A DNA stretch of 64,000 nucleotides, from the NCBI RefSeq assembly GCF_002305875.1, contig NZ_CP022098.1, positions 9,176,001 through 9,240,000 on the forward strand. The letters run 5' to 3'. Position numbers and translations under genes: made by a program. The notes under the pieces were generated by a model that saw only the letters and a list, made by a program, of their open reading frames with translations, made no database searches and was not told the DNA's origin. Source of the stretch: Cystobacter fuscus. GTDB taxonomy: Bacteria > Myxococcota > Myxococcia > Myxococcales > Myxococcaceae. Of this stretch, positions 1-8,965 are shown one piece after another; position 1 is the first letter of the stretch, and each line of letters begins with the position of its first letter.

Positions 1-612
1 CATGTGGTGCTGAGCACGGCCTACCTGGGGGACCGGAGCAGCGTGCAGGTGCTGGATCGGACCACGGGAGACATCCTGCGGACGATTCCCAACGCGAATG
101 GCGTCCAGGCCGCGCTCGAGCTCGCCGATGGCACGCTGCTCGTCGCCGAGGCCACCACGGGCCGGCTCGTCCGGGTGGACACCGCCGAGCCCGCGGGGAC
201 CACGGTGCTCGCCGAGGGCCTGGAGGGACCGGTGGGTCTCGCGGCCGACACGGAGGCGGAGGAGCCGGGGGTGTACGTCACCGAGGTGCGCTCGGGGAAG
301 GTGACCCGGGTGCGCCTGTCGGATGGCGCCAGGCGCACGGTGGCCAAGGGCCTCAAGGCCCCCGAGGGCATCGCCCGGCATCCGGACGGCGGGCTGATCG
401 TCGCCGAGGTGGGCCGCAAGCGGTTGGTGCGCATCGAGCCGGCCACGGGCCGACTGAGCGTCATCGCGAGCGGCCTGCGCATCGGTGTGCCCGAGAGCGC
501 GGGCCTGCCGCCGGGCTACCTCCCCACGGGGGTGGCGGTAGGCGGCTCGGGAACCATCTACCTGACGTCCGACATCGAGAGCGCCCTCTACCGCTTCGTC
601 CCGGTGCCCTGA
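1..612 (+). CDS. Beta-propeller (NHL/SMP-30-like) protein, 5'-truncated
   Basis: The frame is open from the window edge and ends at TGA 610-612, so only the C-terminal ~203 residues are present. They contain repeated blade-like units of the type DGxLLVAExxxGRLVRVD and [19 protein letters not shown], about 40 residues apart, typical of six-bladed propellers of the SMP-30/Vgb/NHL kind. The last blade reads [20 protein letters not shown]. Function cannot be deduced: such folds serve as lactonases, lyases or binding scaffolds, and no catalytic metal ligands can be assigned in this fragment. The next gene is convergent, so no operon is implied downstream. Confidence 0.7.
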   Translation, partial: HVVLSTAYLGDRSSVQVLDRTTGDILRTIPNANGVQAALELADGTLLVAEATTGRLVRVDTAEPAGTTVLAEGLEGPVGLAADTEAEEPGVYVTEVRSGKVTRVRLSDGARRTVAKGLKAPEGIARHPDGGLIVAEVGRKRLVRIEPATGRLSVIASGLRIGVPESAGLPPGYLPTGVAVGGSGTIYLTSDIESALYRFVPVP

Positions 613-690
613 GAGCCGCGCTTCGCCCAGGCACGCGGTTGAAACGGGTCCGGGCGGACGACTCCGCCCGGACCCATCGCTCGCGCCCGG

Positions 691-2286
691 CTACTCGTAC
701 TGACGCCGCTGCATCATCAGCAGGGCGCACAGCTCGAAGGCCGTGTCGATGCGCTCCATGCGGTAGAGCTCCTTGGAGATCCAGCACTTCACCTTGCCCT
801 CGGCCGGGGCGCCGGGGGTGTAGTTCTGCAGCATCCACCGCGAGGCCCGATCCAACGCCGGGGAGATGCCGTGGTGGTGCAGGCCATGGCGCTCCAGGAA
901 ACCGAGCATCAGCACGGCGTAGGAGGTCTCCGTCATGTTCGAGCGGCCATCGGAGCTCCAGCCCCCGTCCGGGAGCTGCGCGGAGAGCACCGACTCCAGC
1001 GCGCGGCGCACCGCGTCCGTGTGCGGCGAGCCGACGAGGCCGACCACCGAGTGGAACGTGGTGTACAGCCACGAGCGGCTCCACTTGTCGAAGGACCAGC
1101 GGCCACTGGGCTCCTGGCGCTCGAGCAGGTAGCGCTGGAAGGGGGCCAGCTCGTCGCTGTCCTGGCCCAGCAACATCAGGGCATGGAGGCAACGGGCCGT
1201 CAGCGTCGGCGAGGACTGCATCTCTCCCGGGTAGGCGATGAAGTGGTCGTCCCGCTTGAAGCGGTAGAGCACCGCCGGATCCACCGGAAGACCCATGGCG
1301 TGCATGACGGCCACCACCGCGCTCGTGTCGTCACCGTCCTGGAGGAAGTAGTCGCTCATGCCGATGCCGTTCGGCCCGAGCGCCCGGGTCAGATCCCCCA
1401 GCACGGAGTTCACGTAGGGCGCCAGACGCGGCTCCTGCAGCACCCCGCCCATGAGCAGGGCATAGAGGACGAAGGACTGCTCGAAGTAGTTGTGCGGCCC
1501 GCCCACCGGCACGAGTCCGGGAGTGGACGACGCGGTCGACAGCCCGCTCTCGCGCAGGTACTCCCGGGCGCGATCGACGAACGGCGTCAGCTCCGGCCGG
1601 CCCGAGGCGGCCTTCACCCATGCCGCCGTCGCGGACGGGCTGTGCCCCACGCTCCCCGCCCCATCGATCAGGTTCGCCGTGGGCTCCTGGCCCCAGGTCT
1701 CCCAGACGTGCAGCCACGGCACGCCGGGCGTCACGGGCAGCTTCGCGATGATCTTCCGCTTGCGCTCCCCCAGCGCCATCAGCTGCGCGTAGGGCGTGCG
1801 CGGCAGTTGCGCCTCGCCCAGCCCGAGCTGATTCAACAACGCGGGCACGAGGATCTCCGCGGCCACCGGCAGCTCCTCCGGATGCAGCGTGGCCCAGTGC
1901 GGCGCCTGGGCGCGCAGGAAGCGCACCCCCGCCTCACAGGCCTCGTGCGTGCGCGGGTGCTGGGGAAAGCGGCGCAACGCGAGGATGGCGGACATCGTGG
2001 GGATGTCCCGATGCATCGGCTTGATCGGCTCCCCCCAGCCCCCATCCGCCCGCTGTTGTGACAACAACCAGTCCACCACGGGAGAAGAGGCGCTCTCCGC
2101 GGGTGAAAGGATTCTCAAGACCTGGGCCGAATCGTAGATGGAGGGGCTCATCAACCCTCCGCCATGGCCTGTCTTGGAAAGCAGGGATTGAAGCTCCTTG
2201 AACAGGAGTTCCTGAATTCCCCCCTCGACCACGCGGATACTCTGCGAGGGGACCAACTCCATCGCGACATCCCGGATTCTTCTCAT
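691..2286 (-). CDS. Class II terpene cyclase (copalyl-diphosphate-synthase-like)
   Basis: About 531 residues. The core is DGDD at residues ~317-320 (within FLQDGDDTSA), the DxDD general acid of protonation-initiated class II cyclases. QW-like motifs QQRADGGWG, QEPSGRWSF and QLPDGGWSSDG mark the alpha-barrel repeats, and GSVGHSPSATAAW resembles the SPxATA segment of bacterial diterpene cyclases. The length fits bacterial two-domain (beta-gamma) CPS-like enzymes rather than ~650-residue squalene-hopene cyclases. No DDxxD class I motif is present and no class I synthase lies in the window. Start: ATG 2286 is chosen because AAGGAG lies ~11 nt upstream. ATG 2328 (GAGG too close) and GTG 2382 are in-frame alternatives. 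Inferred product: a cyclised prenyl diphosphate, substrate unknown. Confidence 0.85.
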   Translation of the reverse strand: MRRIRDVAMELVPSQSIRVVEGGIQELLFKELQSLLSKTGHGGGLMSPSIYDSAQVLRILSPAESASSPVVDWLLSQQRADGGWGEPIKPMHRDIPTMSAILALRRFPQHPRTHEACEAGVRFLRAQAPHWATLHPEELPVAAEILVPALLNQLGLGEAQLPRTPYAQLMALGERKRKIIAKLPVTPGVPWLHVWETWGQEPTANLIDGAGSVGHSPSATAAWVKAASGRPELTPFVDRAREYLRESGLSTASSTPGLVPVGGPHNYFEQSFVLYALLMGGVLQEPRLAPYVNSVLGDLTRALGPNGIGMSDYFLQDGDDTSAVVAVMHAMGLPVDPAVLYRFKRDDHFIAYPGEMQSSPTLTARCLHALMLLGQDSDELAPFQRYLLERQEPSGRWSFDKWSRSWLYTTFHSVVGLVGSPHTDAVRRALESVLSAQLPDGGWSSDGRSNMTETSYAVLMLGFLERHGLHHHGISPALDRASRWMLQNYTPGAPAEGKVKCWISKELYRMERIDTAFELCALLMMQRRQYE

Positions 2287-3098
2287 AGCGCCGTCAACTC
2301 CTTGAGGGAGAAGGGACCTGGCAGACATTTCCTCGAACCTGGATGAGGAGCACGCCGGTGGAACCCGGAACGAGCGTGTCACTTATCAATCATTTCTCCA
2401 AAAAAAGCATCACCCCGCACCAGTCACGCCACCAAGGTGCGCGCGTATCCACACTCGCCGCAACAGGCTCTGGACTCCCACGTCGGGTCCTCGACGGATT
2501 CCATGTAAAACCTGTATTTCATTCCAAAAACAAGACGGAATTGGTCCCAATGAATTGGATGGAATCGGTCCAATCGAGGAGAACCCCACCAGACGGGGAG
2601 CACCGAGGGACGCACCACGGGGCCGGAGCCACCGCGCTCGCGCCGGCAACCGCCCCGGAAGCACGCCCCCCCCACCGGATTGCGACAGTCTGGAAATCCT
2701 CACATGTCACGCAATCGTGATTTCAGCTCCCCGGCGCGGACCCCCGTCCCCGCTCGTGCGGCTGACACCACGGCGTGTGTCTTCAGGAATTATCCATGTG
2801 TCTTGTATTTCTCGCTCCGCCCCGCCATCCGCGCGGCGGAGCCCTCCGGCCCCAGAGAGCCCCGGCAACCAATGACAGTTTGAAATTCAAGTAGGCTCGC
2901 GCCAGCGGCTCCGCCCCACCCGCGAAGAAGTGATGCGGGTTGCCGTCGAGTCCCTCCCGGGAGAACTCGGAACCCGGCTCTGGACGTCCAATCATCGATA
3001 TATCAACATGCATCGATGAGAAATCGCCCCGAGGGGCCACCCTCCCGGACACCGCACCGCGTTGCCATGTGGGGAACGGTGGTCTAGAGACAAGGACC
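2287..3098. other. Intergenic region between divergent terpene cyclase and patatin genes
   Basis: About 800 bp without a convincing gene; short frames here lack ribosome sites and coding bias. It is less GC-rich than its surroundings around 2380-2580 and 2990-3030. It holds an ATTGGTCCCAAT hairpin (2540-2551) followed by ATTGGA-N9-TCCAAT (2554-2574), and an inverted repeat at 2992-3019 listed separately. The divergent promoters are expected here. Confidence 0.6.
2992..3019. promoter_or_regulatory. Inverted repeat, possible operator upstream of the patatin gene
   Basis: TCATCGAT and ATCGATGA form a perfect 8-bp inverted repeat separated by 12 nt, centred ~93 bp before the patatin start. Its spacing suits a dimeric regulator. 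The cognate protein is unknown. Confidence 0.35.
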
Positions 3099-3974
3099 AT
3101 GGCCGCTCACACTCTTCAACAAACCCTCCATGGCAAACGATTCGGGCTCGTTCTTTCCGCCGGCTACTTTGGCTTCTTCGGACACGCGGGCTTCCTCAAG
3201 GGGCTGGCGGCCACGGGGCTGAGGCCGGCGGCGTACGCGGGAACGAGCTCGGGGGGGCTGGTGGCGGCGTACGCGGCGGCGGGGCTGAGCGAGGACGCCA
3301 TCGAGGAGCTGGTGCTGCAGCAGACGCGCGAGTCGTTCTGGGATCCGGATCCGATTGGCGCGGTGTTCAACGCCCTGCCGCGCGAGGGCCATGGGGCCAC
3401 GGGCCTGCTCAAGGGAGAACGCTTCCGCAAGCTGCTGGAGCGCACGCTGCCGGTGCGCACCTTCGAGGAGCTGCCGCATCCGCTGCTGCTCACGAGCGCC
3501 AACCTCACGCAGGGCACGCACGAGGTGTTCACCTCGGGGGAGCTGGTGCCCCGGGTGCACGCGACGTGCGCCTACCCGGGCCTGTTCCGCGCGGTGCGGG
3601 TGGGGCGAGACCTGTACTGGGACGGGGGCCTGGTGGACAAGGCACCCGCGCTGTCCCTGCGCGAGAGCGCCTTCGGCAAGGAACTGGACGCCATCCTCGT
3701 GCACTACCTGCCGAGCCGCACGCGCAAGATGCTGGGCGGGCCCATGGCGTACGCGCAGGGCATCGCGGCGGGCTCGGCGGCGCTGCGACGCGACCACTTC
3801 CAGCTGCAGCTCGCCCTGCTCAAGGAGCGGGGCTTTCCCGTCTACGTGATGGTGTCCAACCTGCCGCCCGTGTCCCCCACGCAGATGGAGCGCGGCTTCG
3901 ATGCGCTCCACCAGGCGAGGCTGAGCGCCGAGCGAGCCTTCGCCCGGCCACCCGTTCCCTTCGAAGAGGCCTGA
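3099..3974 (+). CDS. Patatin-like phospholipase
   Basis: A 291-residue protein with the patatin catalytic dyad: nucleophile Ser50 in GTSSG (GxSxG) and Asp175 in YWDGGLVDKAP (DGG motif). The N-terminus GLVLSAGYFGFFGHAG carries the glycine-rich oxyanion-hole strand-turn found before the nucleophile elbow. No signal peptide is evident, so a cytoplasmic lipid acyl hydrolase is likely. ATG 3099 starts exactly where patatin homology begins; an upstream in-frame ATG at 2940 would run through the inverted repeat and non-coding-like sequence. Monocistronic; the following gene is convergent. Confidence 0.85.
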   Translation: MAAHTLQQTLHGKRFGLVLSAGYFGFFGHAGFLKGLAATGLRPAAYAGTSSGGLVAAYAAAGLSEDAIEELVLQQTRESFWDPDPIGAVFNALPREGHGATGLLKGERFRKLLERTLPVRTFEELPHPLLLTSANLTQGTHEVFTSGELVPRVHATCAYPGLFRAVRVGRDLYWDGGLVDKAPALSLRESAFGKELDAILVHYLPSRTRKMLGGPMAYAQGIAAGSAALRRDHFQLQLALLKERGFPVYVMVSNLPPVSPTQMERGFDALHQARLSAERAFARPPVPFEEA

Positions 3975-3997
3975 GACGAGGCGTGAGGCAACCGCGC

Positions 3998-4438
3998 TCA
4001 GCGCGCGTAGCGCCGGTGGTCCACCATGAGACAACGGTCCTGGACCACCCGGATGCCCGCCTCGGCCAGTCGCCGCGCCGCCGCGTCGTTGCGGATGCCC
4101 GACTGGAACCACACCGCCTTGGGCTTCTTGGCGAGGATGTCGTCCACGTGCTGGTCGATGTCCTGTGGTCGGCGGAACACGTCCACCAGATCGATGTCGC
4201 CCGGAATGTCCACGAGCCTGCGGAACACCGGCCGCTCGAGGATGTGCGTCACCTCCGGGTAGTAGACGGGCACGGGCACCACGTCCACGCCCGCCTGGGC
4301 GAGGTACTCGGGCACATAGAAGGCGGGCTGCCCCGAGTGCTGCTCCGTCTTGATGCCCAGCACCGCCACGCGCCTGGCGCCCCGCACCAGCGCGCGAATG
4401 CCCTCTTCGTCCTCGATGAGATTCTGTTCGTAGCTCAC
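3998..4438 (-). CDS. CoA-binding domain protein (YccU-like)
   Basis: 146 residues forming a single Rossmann-type CoA_binding domain. RRVAVLGIKTEQHSGQPAFY is the nucleotide loop; later segments DIDLVDVFRRPQDIDQHVDD, AVWFQSGIRNDAAARRLAEAG and VVQDRCLMVDHRR match the YccU-like family. The biochemical role of this family is not established. GTG 4436-4438 overlaps the stop of the upstream lipoprotein gene (GTGA), so translation is probably coupled. Confidence 0.85.
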   Translation of the reverse strand: MSYEQNLIEDEEGIRALVRGARRVAVLGIKTEQHSGQPAFYVPEYLAQAGVDVVPVPVYYPEVTHILERPVFRRLVDIPGDIDLVDVFRRPQDIDQHVDDILAKKPKAVWFQSGIRNDAAARRLAEAGIRVVQDRCLMVDHRRYAR

Positions 4439-5340
4439 CGCTGCTCCTCCTCGAGCGCCCGCACCGACTCCAGCGTCGACTGCGTCGCCCATGTCCAGGT
4501 CTCTCCGTCCAACGACGCCCTGAGGGTGAACCCGCGCCGCACCGGGAGGAAGCGTCCCTTGCCGAGCAACTGTTCTCCGTCGCACTCCACGCCGGGTGTC
4601 AGCGGGGGGTCGCCCGCGAGGCGCAGCGTGTCGCGCACGGCCTGGGGCGACGCTTCTCCCGGCTGGGCGAGGCAGCGCAACGAGAACACCAGGGCCTCGC
4701 CCTGTTCGGTGAGCCGCGTGCCGGTGAGGGTGCGCTCCAGCAGGTACGTCACCTCGCGTCCGCCCACGGGCAGCGTGCCCACCACGTAGCCGCGCTGCCC
4801 CGGGACCCAGGCCCGTCCGTAGATGCCGCCGTACTTCACCTCCCACTCCCCGCGCGTGCGCGCCTCGAGCGCATCCGGAGCGAAGAAGCGCTCGAGTGGC
4901 GTGACATCCAGCCCCTTGGGGGCCACCTCGCGGATGGCGGCCAGCACGGCCTCGGGCTCCACGAGCCGCACATAGGTGCCATCCGCCGCGAGCCGCAGAC
5001 GCAGCACGGCGCGCTGGAGCACGGTGTCCACCAACGATTCCACCGGCTGGCCCTCCTGGAGGTAGCGCGAGCGTGTCACGCGCTGGGTGAGGACCCAGGA
5101 ATCCTGCTCGGCGGAGAAGCTCGAGACGGTGGTCATCTCCGCTTCCCGCGCGTCCGGAGCGCTTCCGTGCCGCAGGGACGTGCGCACCGTCTCCGTGAGG
5201 AGCGAGTCGTCGGGGGGCAGGAACAGGGGCCGCAGGGGAGGTGCCGCGGCGGGGGGAGGATTCAACGAGGGGATGTCGCGGTGGCACGCGGTGACCGGGG
5301 CCGCGAGGAGGAGCAGGAAGAAGGAGGAAAAGGTCCGCAT
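4435..5340 (-). CDS. Predicted lipoprotein of unknown function
   Basis: 301 residues. MRTFSSFFLLLLAAPVTAC is a lipoprotein signal peptide with Cys19 as the expected lipidation site, followed by a Pro-rich linker. The rest is mixed alpha/beta with no motif I recognise. ATG 5338-5340 is chosen because the signal peptide begins there; the open frame continues upstream antisense to non-coding sequence. It overlaps the CoA-binding gene by 4 nt, so the two form an operon. Confidence 0.75.
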   Translation of the reverse strand: MRTFSSFFLLLLAAPVTACHRDIPSLNPPPAAAPPLRPLFLPPDDSLLTETVRTSLRHGSAPDAREAEMTTVSSFSAEQDSWVLTQRVTRSRYLQEGQPVESLVDTVLQRAVLRLRLAADGTYVRLVEPEAVLAAIREVAPKGLDVTPLERFFAPDALEARTRGEWEVKYGGIYGRAWVPGQRGYVVGTLPVGGREVTYLLERTLTGTRLTEQGEALVFSLRCLAQPGEASPQAVRDTLRLAGDPPLTPGVECDGEQLLGKGRFLPVRRGFTLRASLDGETWTWATQSTLESVRALEEEQR

Positions 5341-5410
5341 GATGTTCCGCGCAAGCTGGCAGAAAGCCCCGCCGCCCGCGAGCGCATCGGCACCTCCCGC
5401 GGGGCCTTGC

Positions 5411-6295
5411 TCAGCGGTCCATCTGGCAAACACCCGACGTCGTACCCGGCTCGACGTGACAGCTTTCACGCGGAGCGCAGACGCGGGCCTCGTTCTGCTT
5501 GGAGCAGAGCTGACGACAACGTTTGGCGTAGCAGACCATGCCGCTCGGGCAGGACGGACCGTCCTCGACACAGGGAAGAACGCACTCCATCCAGGCCTCG
5601 TCATGGCGAGGACGCGCCCCCAGGAAGACATCACAGACCTGAGGCTCCGGACAGAGTTCGTCGTGCTGACAGTCCCGGCCATGCACCTGCACGCAGAGCG
5701 AGCCTCCCTTGCGCAACTGAACGCACCGTTGGCCCTCGGGACATGACATCCCGTCACAACTGGGCAGGCAGACCGGACCCTCGGCGTCCACGTCGAGGCA
5801 GGCGAAGCCCGGGGAACAGCCTTGGGGATCTTGAGGCCGGCAGCGGCGGCCGCACGAGAACGCCGCGCAGACGAGGCCAGGAGCGCAGGCGGAATCCTGG
5901 TCGAAGGGAACCTTCAGACACCATTCCCCTTCCTTCTGCGTCCCCATTGCACCACAGACACGAACCACGCGCTCGCCCACCTGCACCGCACGGCAGGCAA
6001 ACCCCTCCTGGCAGTCCAGATCCGTCATACACCTGCTCGCGGCACAGACCGGCTGAATCATCAGAAGTCCCCGCAGGCAAACGAGCGGAGCATCGCAGTC
6101 CGCATCACCCCGGCAGGCACGACCCGCTGTGGGTAACTGCTTGAGTTGTTCAGCTGAAAGCCGGGGAACAACCTTCCGCGATTCCTGGAGGGAAGTAGAC
6201 TGGAGTCCATGGACGGGCAACAGACCCAGAGACCAGAGCAGGGGAAGAGGGAACAGCAGACCCAACACCAGAGCAGCAGCCGCGCGCCAGCTCAT
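5411..6295 (-). CDS. Secreted or anchored Cys-rich protein
   Basis: 294 residues. An N-terminal hydrophobic segment (AAAALVLGLLFPLPLLWSLG) is followed by about 230 residues with ~30 cysteines in repeats of the type CxxDxDCxxxxVC, as in Dickkopf-like Cys-rich modules common in myxobacterial extracellular proteins. Disulfide-stabilised repeats exposed outside the cytoplasm are likely. ATG 6293-6295 has AAGGA ~11 nt upstream and overlaps the stop of the preceding small lipoprotein gene (ATGA), indicating coupled translation. Binding partner unknown. Confidence 0.75.
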   Translation of the reverse strand: MSWRAAAALVLGLLFPLPLLWSLGLLPVHGLQSTSLQESRKVVPRLSAEQLKQLPTAGRACRGDADCDAPLVCLRGLLMIQPVCAASRCMTDLDCQEGFACRAVQVGERVVRVCGAMGTQKEGEWCLKVPFDQDSACAPGLVCAAFSCGRRCRPQDPQGCSPGFACLDVDAEGPVCLPSCDGMSCPEGQRCVQLRKGGSLCVQVHGRDCQHDELCPEPQVCDVFLGARPRHDEAWMECVLPCVEDGPSCPSGMVCYAKRCRQLCSKQNEARVCAPRESCHVEPGTTSGVCQMDR

Positions 6296-6528
6296 GGACG
6301 GGCGTTCCTTCTCATCCGCCTCTGGCAATCCGCCATACATTCGTCGGACTTATTGCCGCATAGGTCCTGAATCTCATCTTCGGGGCACTGCTCGTGACTC
6401 GCGTTTTCAATCAAGTCCTTGAGCACGGCCTGGTCGATGGTGCCCTCGATGCCATAGGCATGAGGGCAGCCCGACGCTACCACCAGGATGAGTCCACCCC
6501 CGACCACGGACGCACGTGCCCTCAGCAT
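6292..6528 (-). CDS. Small predicted lipoprotein
   Basis: 78 residues: signal peptide with lipobox-like VVASGC, then a short helical, Cys-containing domain (EQCPEDEIQDLCGNKSDEC, then MADCQRR). It overlaps the following Cys-rich gene by 4 nt, so the two products probably act together at the envelope. No family recognised. Confidence 0.65.
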   Translation of the reverse strand: MLRARASVVGGGLILVVASGCPHAYGIEGTIDQAVLKDLIENASHEQCPEDEIQDLCGNKSDECMADCQRRMRRNARP

Positions 6529-6647
6529 TCTCTCCCCCCACCCCCGCGCAGCCCCGGAGGTCTGGCGTCAGCGCCAGCCCTCCAAGCAAAAGCCGGATCG
6601 ACAGGGCGAGTCAACATCCTGAGCACCCGGGGGCTCCCCTCCCCGTC

Positions 6648-7901
6648 TCAGTGCACGGACCACCAGTTGTAATTGGCCGTGCCGTTGGGTGGCTGCTGTC
6701 CGCCCGTCAGGATCTTCTCATAGGCGTAGGTGTTCTTGATCGCCTGGTAGTTGTTCTCGACGTTCCAGGCATTCGCCGTTCCGGAACCGCTGACATCCCG
6801 AATCACCGTGTCCCCCCAGATGGAGTAGATGACCCAGGGGCGGGCGTCGATCTCCGAGACGTTCTTGTCCCAGCGCACCGGCATCTTGTCGTTCTCCGCC
6901 AGCATGCGCGGCTTGTTGTAGCCGGCGAGATCCGTGTAATACCGCCCCGGCAGGTAGGGATTGCCGCTGTAGATGTCGACCGCGACGATGTCCGCGCCCT
7001 CGGTGGGGTAGTAGTTCCAGGGATCGCCCCCGTACGTCCCATCCCAGGCATAGGGGGACCAGACCCAGATGAGGTTGTTGAACCCCCGCGTCTTCGTCAT
7101 GTAGTTGAAGATGATGCTCCACAACTGCTTGTAGAGCGCGGGATCGCGGTTGGCCCACCAGAAGCGGCCCGAGCGCTTGTTCATCTCATGGTACGGCCGG
7201 AAGAGCACCGGGACGCCCGCGTCCTTCAGCGGCTGCAAGCGATTGGCGGCCCAGGACAGATCCCTCAGCAGCGTCTGGTATTCGGCCGTGTTGTTCTGCC
7301 AGTCCACGACCCGCTTGAACCACGCGTCATCCAGGTTCACCCGCTGGCCGGAGGCATTGGTGGCGGTCTCGACGAGGGTGTTCTCGAAGCTCTTCACCGG
7401 ACTGCCCGGATAGGGCTGATGAAAGCCCAGTCCCACGAGGCCATCGCCATAGGTCCAACGGTCCTTGAGGAAGCCCACCCCGTTGAAGGTGGCCCGCCAG
7501 GCCGTGGCGTCCTCGTTGAACGAGGACTGGTACCAGCCCGGCCCCAGGTCGAACTCGACGAACGCGGGCCGCTTGCCGCCAGAGAGCTGGGTGACCTTGT
7601 CGTAGTACGCCCCCGCGTAGCTGCCTTCCTGGTGGATCTCCTTCTGCGCCTCGCAGTGCTGGCCGATGATCGTGCGGCGGTTGCCCGCGCGCGCCCCGTT
7701 CTCCAGGTCCACGAGCAGCCCGTAGACCTTCTGCGCCGTCGGCGAGGGAGAAGGCGTCACCAGCGTCCTGCTCACCTGGGCCCCGGCCGCACCGGGACAC
7801 AGCACCGCGCACGCCACTACCAGCGCCAGCCCGCTGAACCTCCCGGAACCGGAGGTCGATACCTCATCCCCTCGCTTCCGACTTCGCCACGTTCCCGTCA
7901 T
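6648..7901 (-). CDS. Glycoside hydrolase family 26 (mannanase-like)
   Basis: 417 residues with a signal peptide ending near GAAGAQ (~residue 41). The GH26 acid/base motif RPYHEMN is present (Glu239), and Glu336 in PRMLAENDK is the likely nucleophile on strand beta-7. IIGQH near residue 80 and the WVWSPYAWDGTY aromatic segment also match mannan-cleaving GH26 enzymes. No carbohydrate-binding module is attached. Start ATG 7899-7901 has GGGAG ~9 nt upstream. Expected role: extracellular endo-beta-1,4-mannan hydrolysis; glucanase specificity also occurs in the family and cannot be excluded. Confidence 0.85.
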   Translation of the reverse strand: MTGTWRSRKRGDEVSTSGSGRFSGLALVVACAVLCPGAAGAQVSRTLVTPSPSPTAQKVYGLLVDLENGARAGNRRTIIGQHCEAQKEIHQEGSYAGAYYDKVTQLSGGKRPAFVEFDLGPGWYQSSFNEDATAWRATFNGVGFLKDRWTYGDGLVGLGFHQPYPGSPVKSFENTLVETATNASGQRVNLDDAWFKRVVDWQNNTAEYQTLLRDLSWAANRLQPLKDAGVPVLFRPYHEMNKRSGRFWWANRDPALYKQLWSIIFNYMTKTRGFNNLIWVWSPYAWDGTYGGDPWNYYPTEGADIVAVDIYSGNPYLPGRYYTDLAGYNKPRMLAENDKMPVRWDKNVSEIDARPWVIYSIWGDTVIRDVSGSGTANAWNVENNYQAIKNTYAYEKILTGGQQPPNGTANYNWWSVH

Positions 7902-8097
7902 TCGCCTGTCTCCCGAGCGTTCGCCCCCCGCGACGCGCGAGAGGGAGCACCTTCCTAGATAGACGGGAATTCAAGATTTTTCCTGTTGTTTCGCTTCGCC
8001 GGCCCGGCGGGGGGACGCCCCAACGAAACGCCCGTGAACGTGGGAGGCAAGAGCCCCCGCGCCCACGGGCAGGTGGTGTCCCGAAAGGAGCCGCCGA

Positions 8098-8415
8098 CTA
8101 CGGGTGACGGGAGGTGTCGTCCGAGGCGCCCTCCACCAGGTCTCTCCCGATGTTGCGCCGGTCGCGCACCACGCCGTCGTCGTCGCGCAGGCCCCCATTG
8201 GCGAAGCGCCGCGCCGCCTCCGCCAGGTCGCGCATCACTTCCTCCCGAGACAGGTACTCCTCGCGGGGCAGCGCCTTGAAGACGTTGATGATGTCCACGC
8301 CCGCACCGTTGTCCTCCGCCGCTTCCACGAGATGCTCGCGTCTGGCGGGGTAGTCCACGGAATCCAGGTGGGGCGTGATGGAGCGCGCCGGGTTCTCCCC
8401 CTGTCCGAATGCCAT
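8098..8415 (-). CDS. DUF2795 domain protein
   Basis: 105 residues. The central part HLDSVDYPARREHLVEAA, then ALPREEYLSREEVMRDLAEA, matches the small helical DUF2795 domain (a PA/RE-type pair of half-repeats). Start ATG 8413-8415 is preceded by AGAGGA. Function unknown. It is divergent from the next small gene. Confidence 0.7.
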   Translation of the reverse strand: MAFGQGENPARSITPHLDSVDYPARREHLVEAAEDNGAGVDIINVFKALPREEYLSREEVMRDLAEAARRFANGGLRDDDGVVRDRRNIGRDLVEGASDDTSRHP

Positions 8416-8636
8416 CGTGTCCTCTGTCTTTCCGCCCGGATGTCTTCTTGGCCGGGGCTTGGTCTCAACCTGGGGATGGATCCTCCGCGGGGCCACTTCG
8501 CCCGGGTCCCCCGCCCGTTGTCCCCCGGGCAGCCGGCCAGCCATCCTCCGGCATGGCGACGCCCTTGCGTCGGCCCCGGGATTCCGTTGTGTTCCGTGGC
8601 CGACGGCGCCCCATCGCCCCAAAGGAGACACGCACC

Positions 8637-8915
8637 ATGACGGAAGAGAGCGGACGGGAGATGCTGGACATCGCCAGCAAGCTCTTCGAGCAGATGTTGA
8701 CCCAGCAGCGCGCCAAGGTGCTGCGCCTGGCCCGCGAGGTCGTCCCCAACATCACCCCCGAGGAGCTGCGCAACCCCCATGACTTCCCGAAACTCAAGGA
8801 ACACCCGACGTTCGAGTTCGAGGATGGACTGCTCTCGGGCCTCATCTCGGCGCAGATGGCGCTCTACGCCGAAATCAAGGGCCGGTTGTTGCCCCCCGAA
8901 CCTCCGGGTCAGTGA
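8637..8915 (+). CDS. Small conserved-type hypothetical protein
   Basis: 92 residues, largely helical and charged, no transmembrane segment. AAGGAG lies 8 nt before the ATG, the best ribosome site in this area, and codon use is strongly GC3-rich. No known domain recognised. It stands 50 bp before the SirB1-like gene and may be cotranscribed with it. Confidence 0.6.
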   Translation: MTEESGREMLDIASKLFEQMLTQQRAKVLRLAREVVPNITPEELRNPHDFPKLKEHPTFEFEDGLLSGLISAQMALYAEIKGRLLPPEPPGQ

Positions 8916-8965
8916 CTGCCTGCCTGCCTTTGCCGTCTGCCCGCTCGTGGGTTAGTGCTTAGCCC

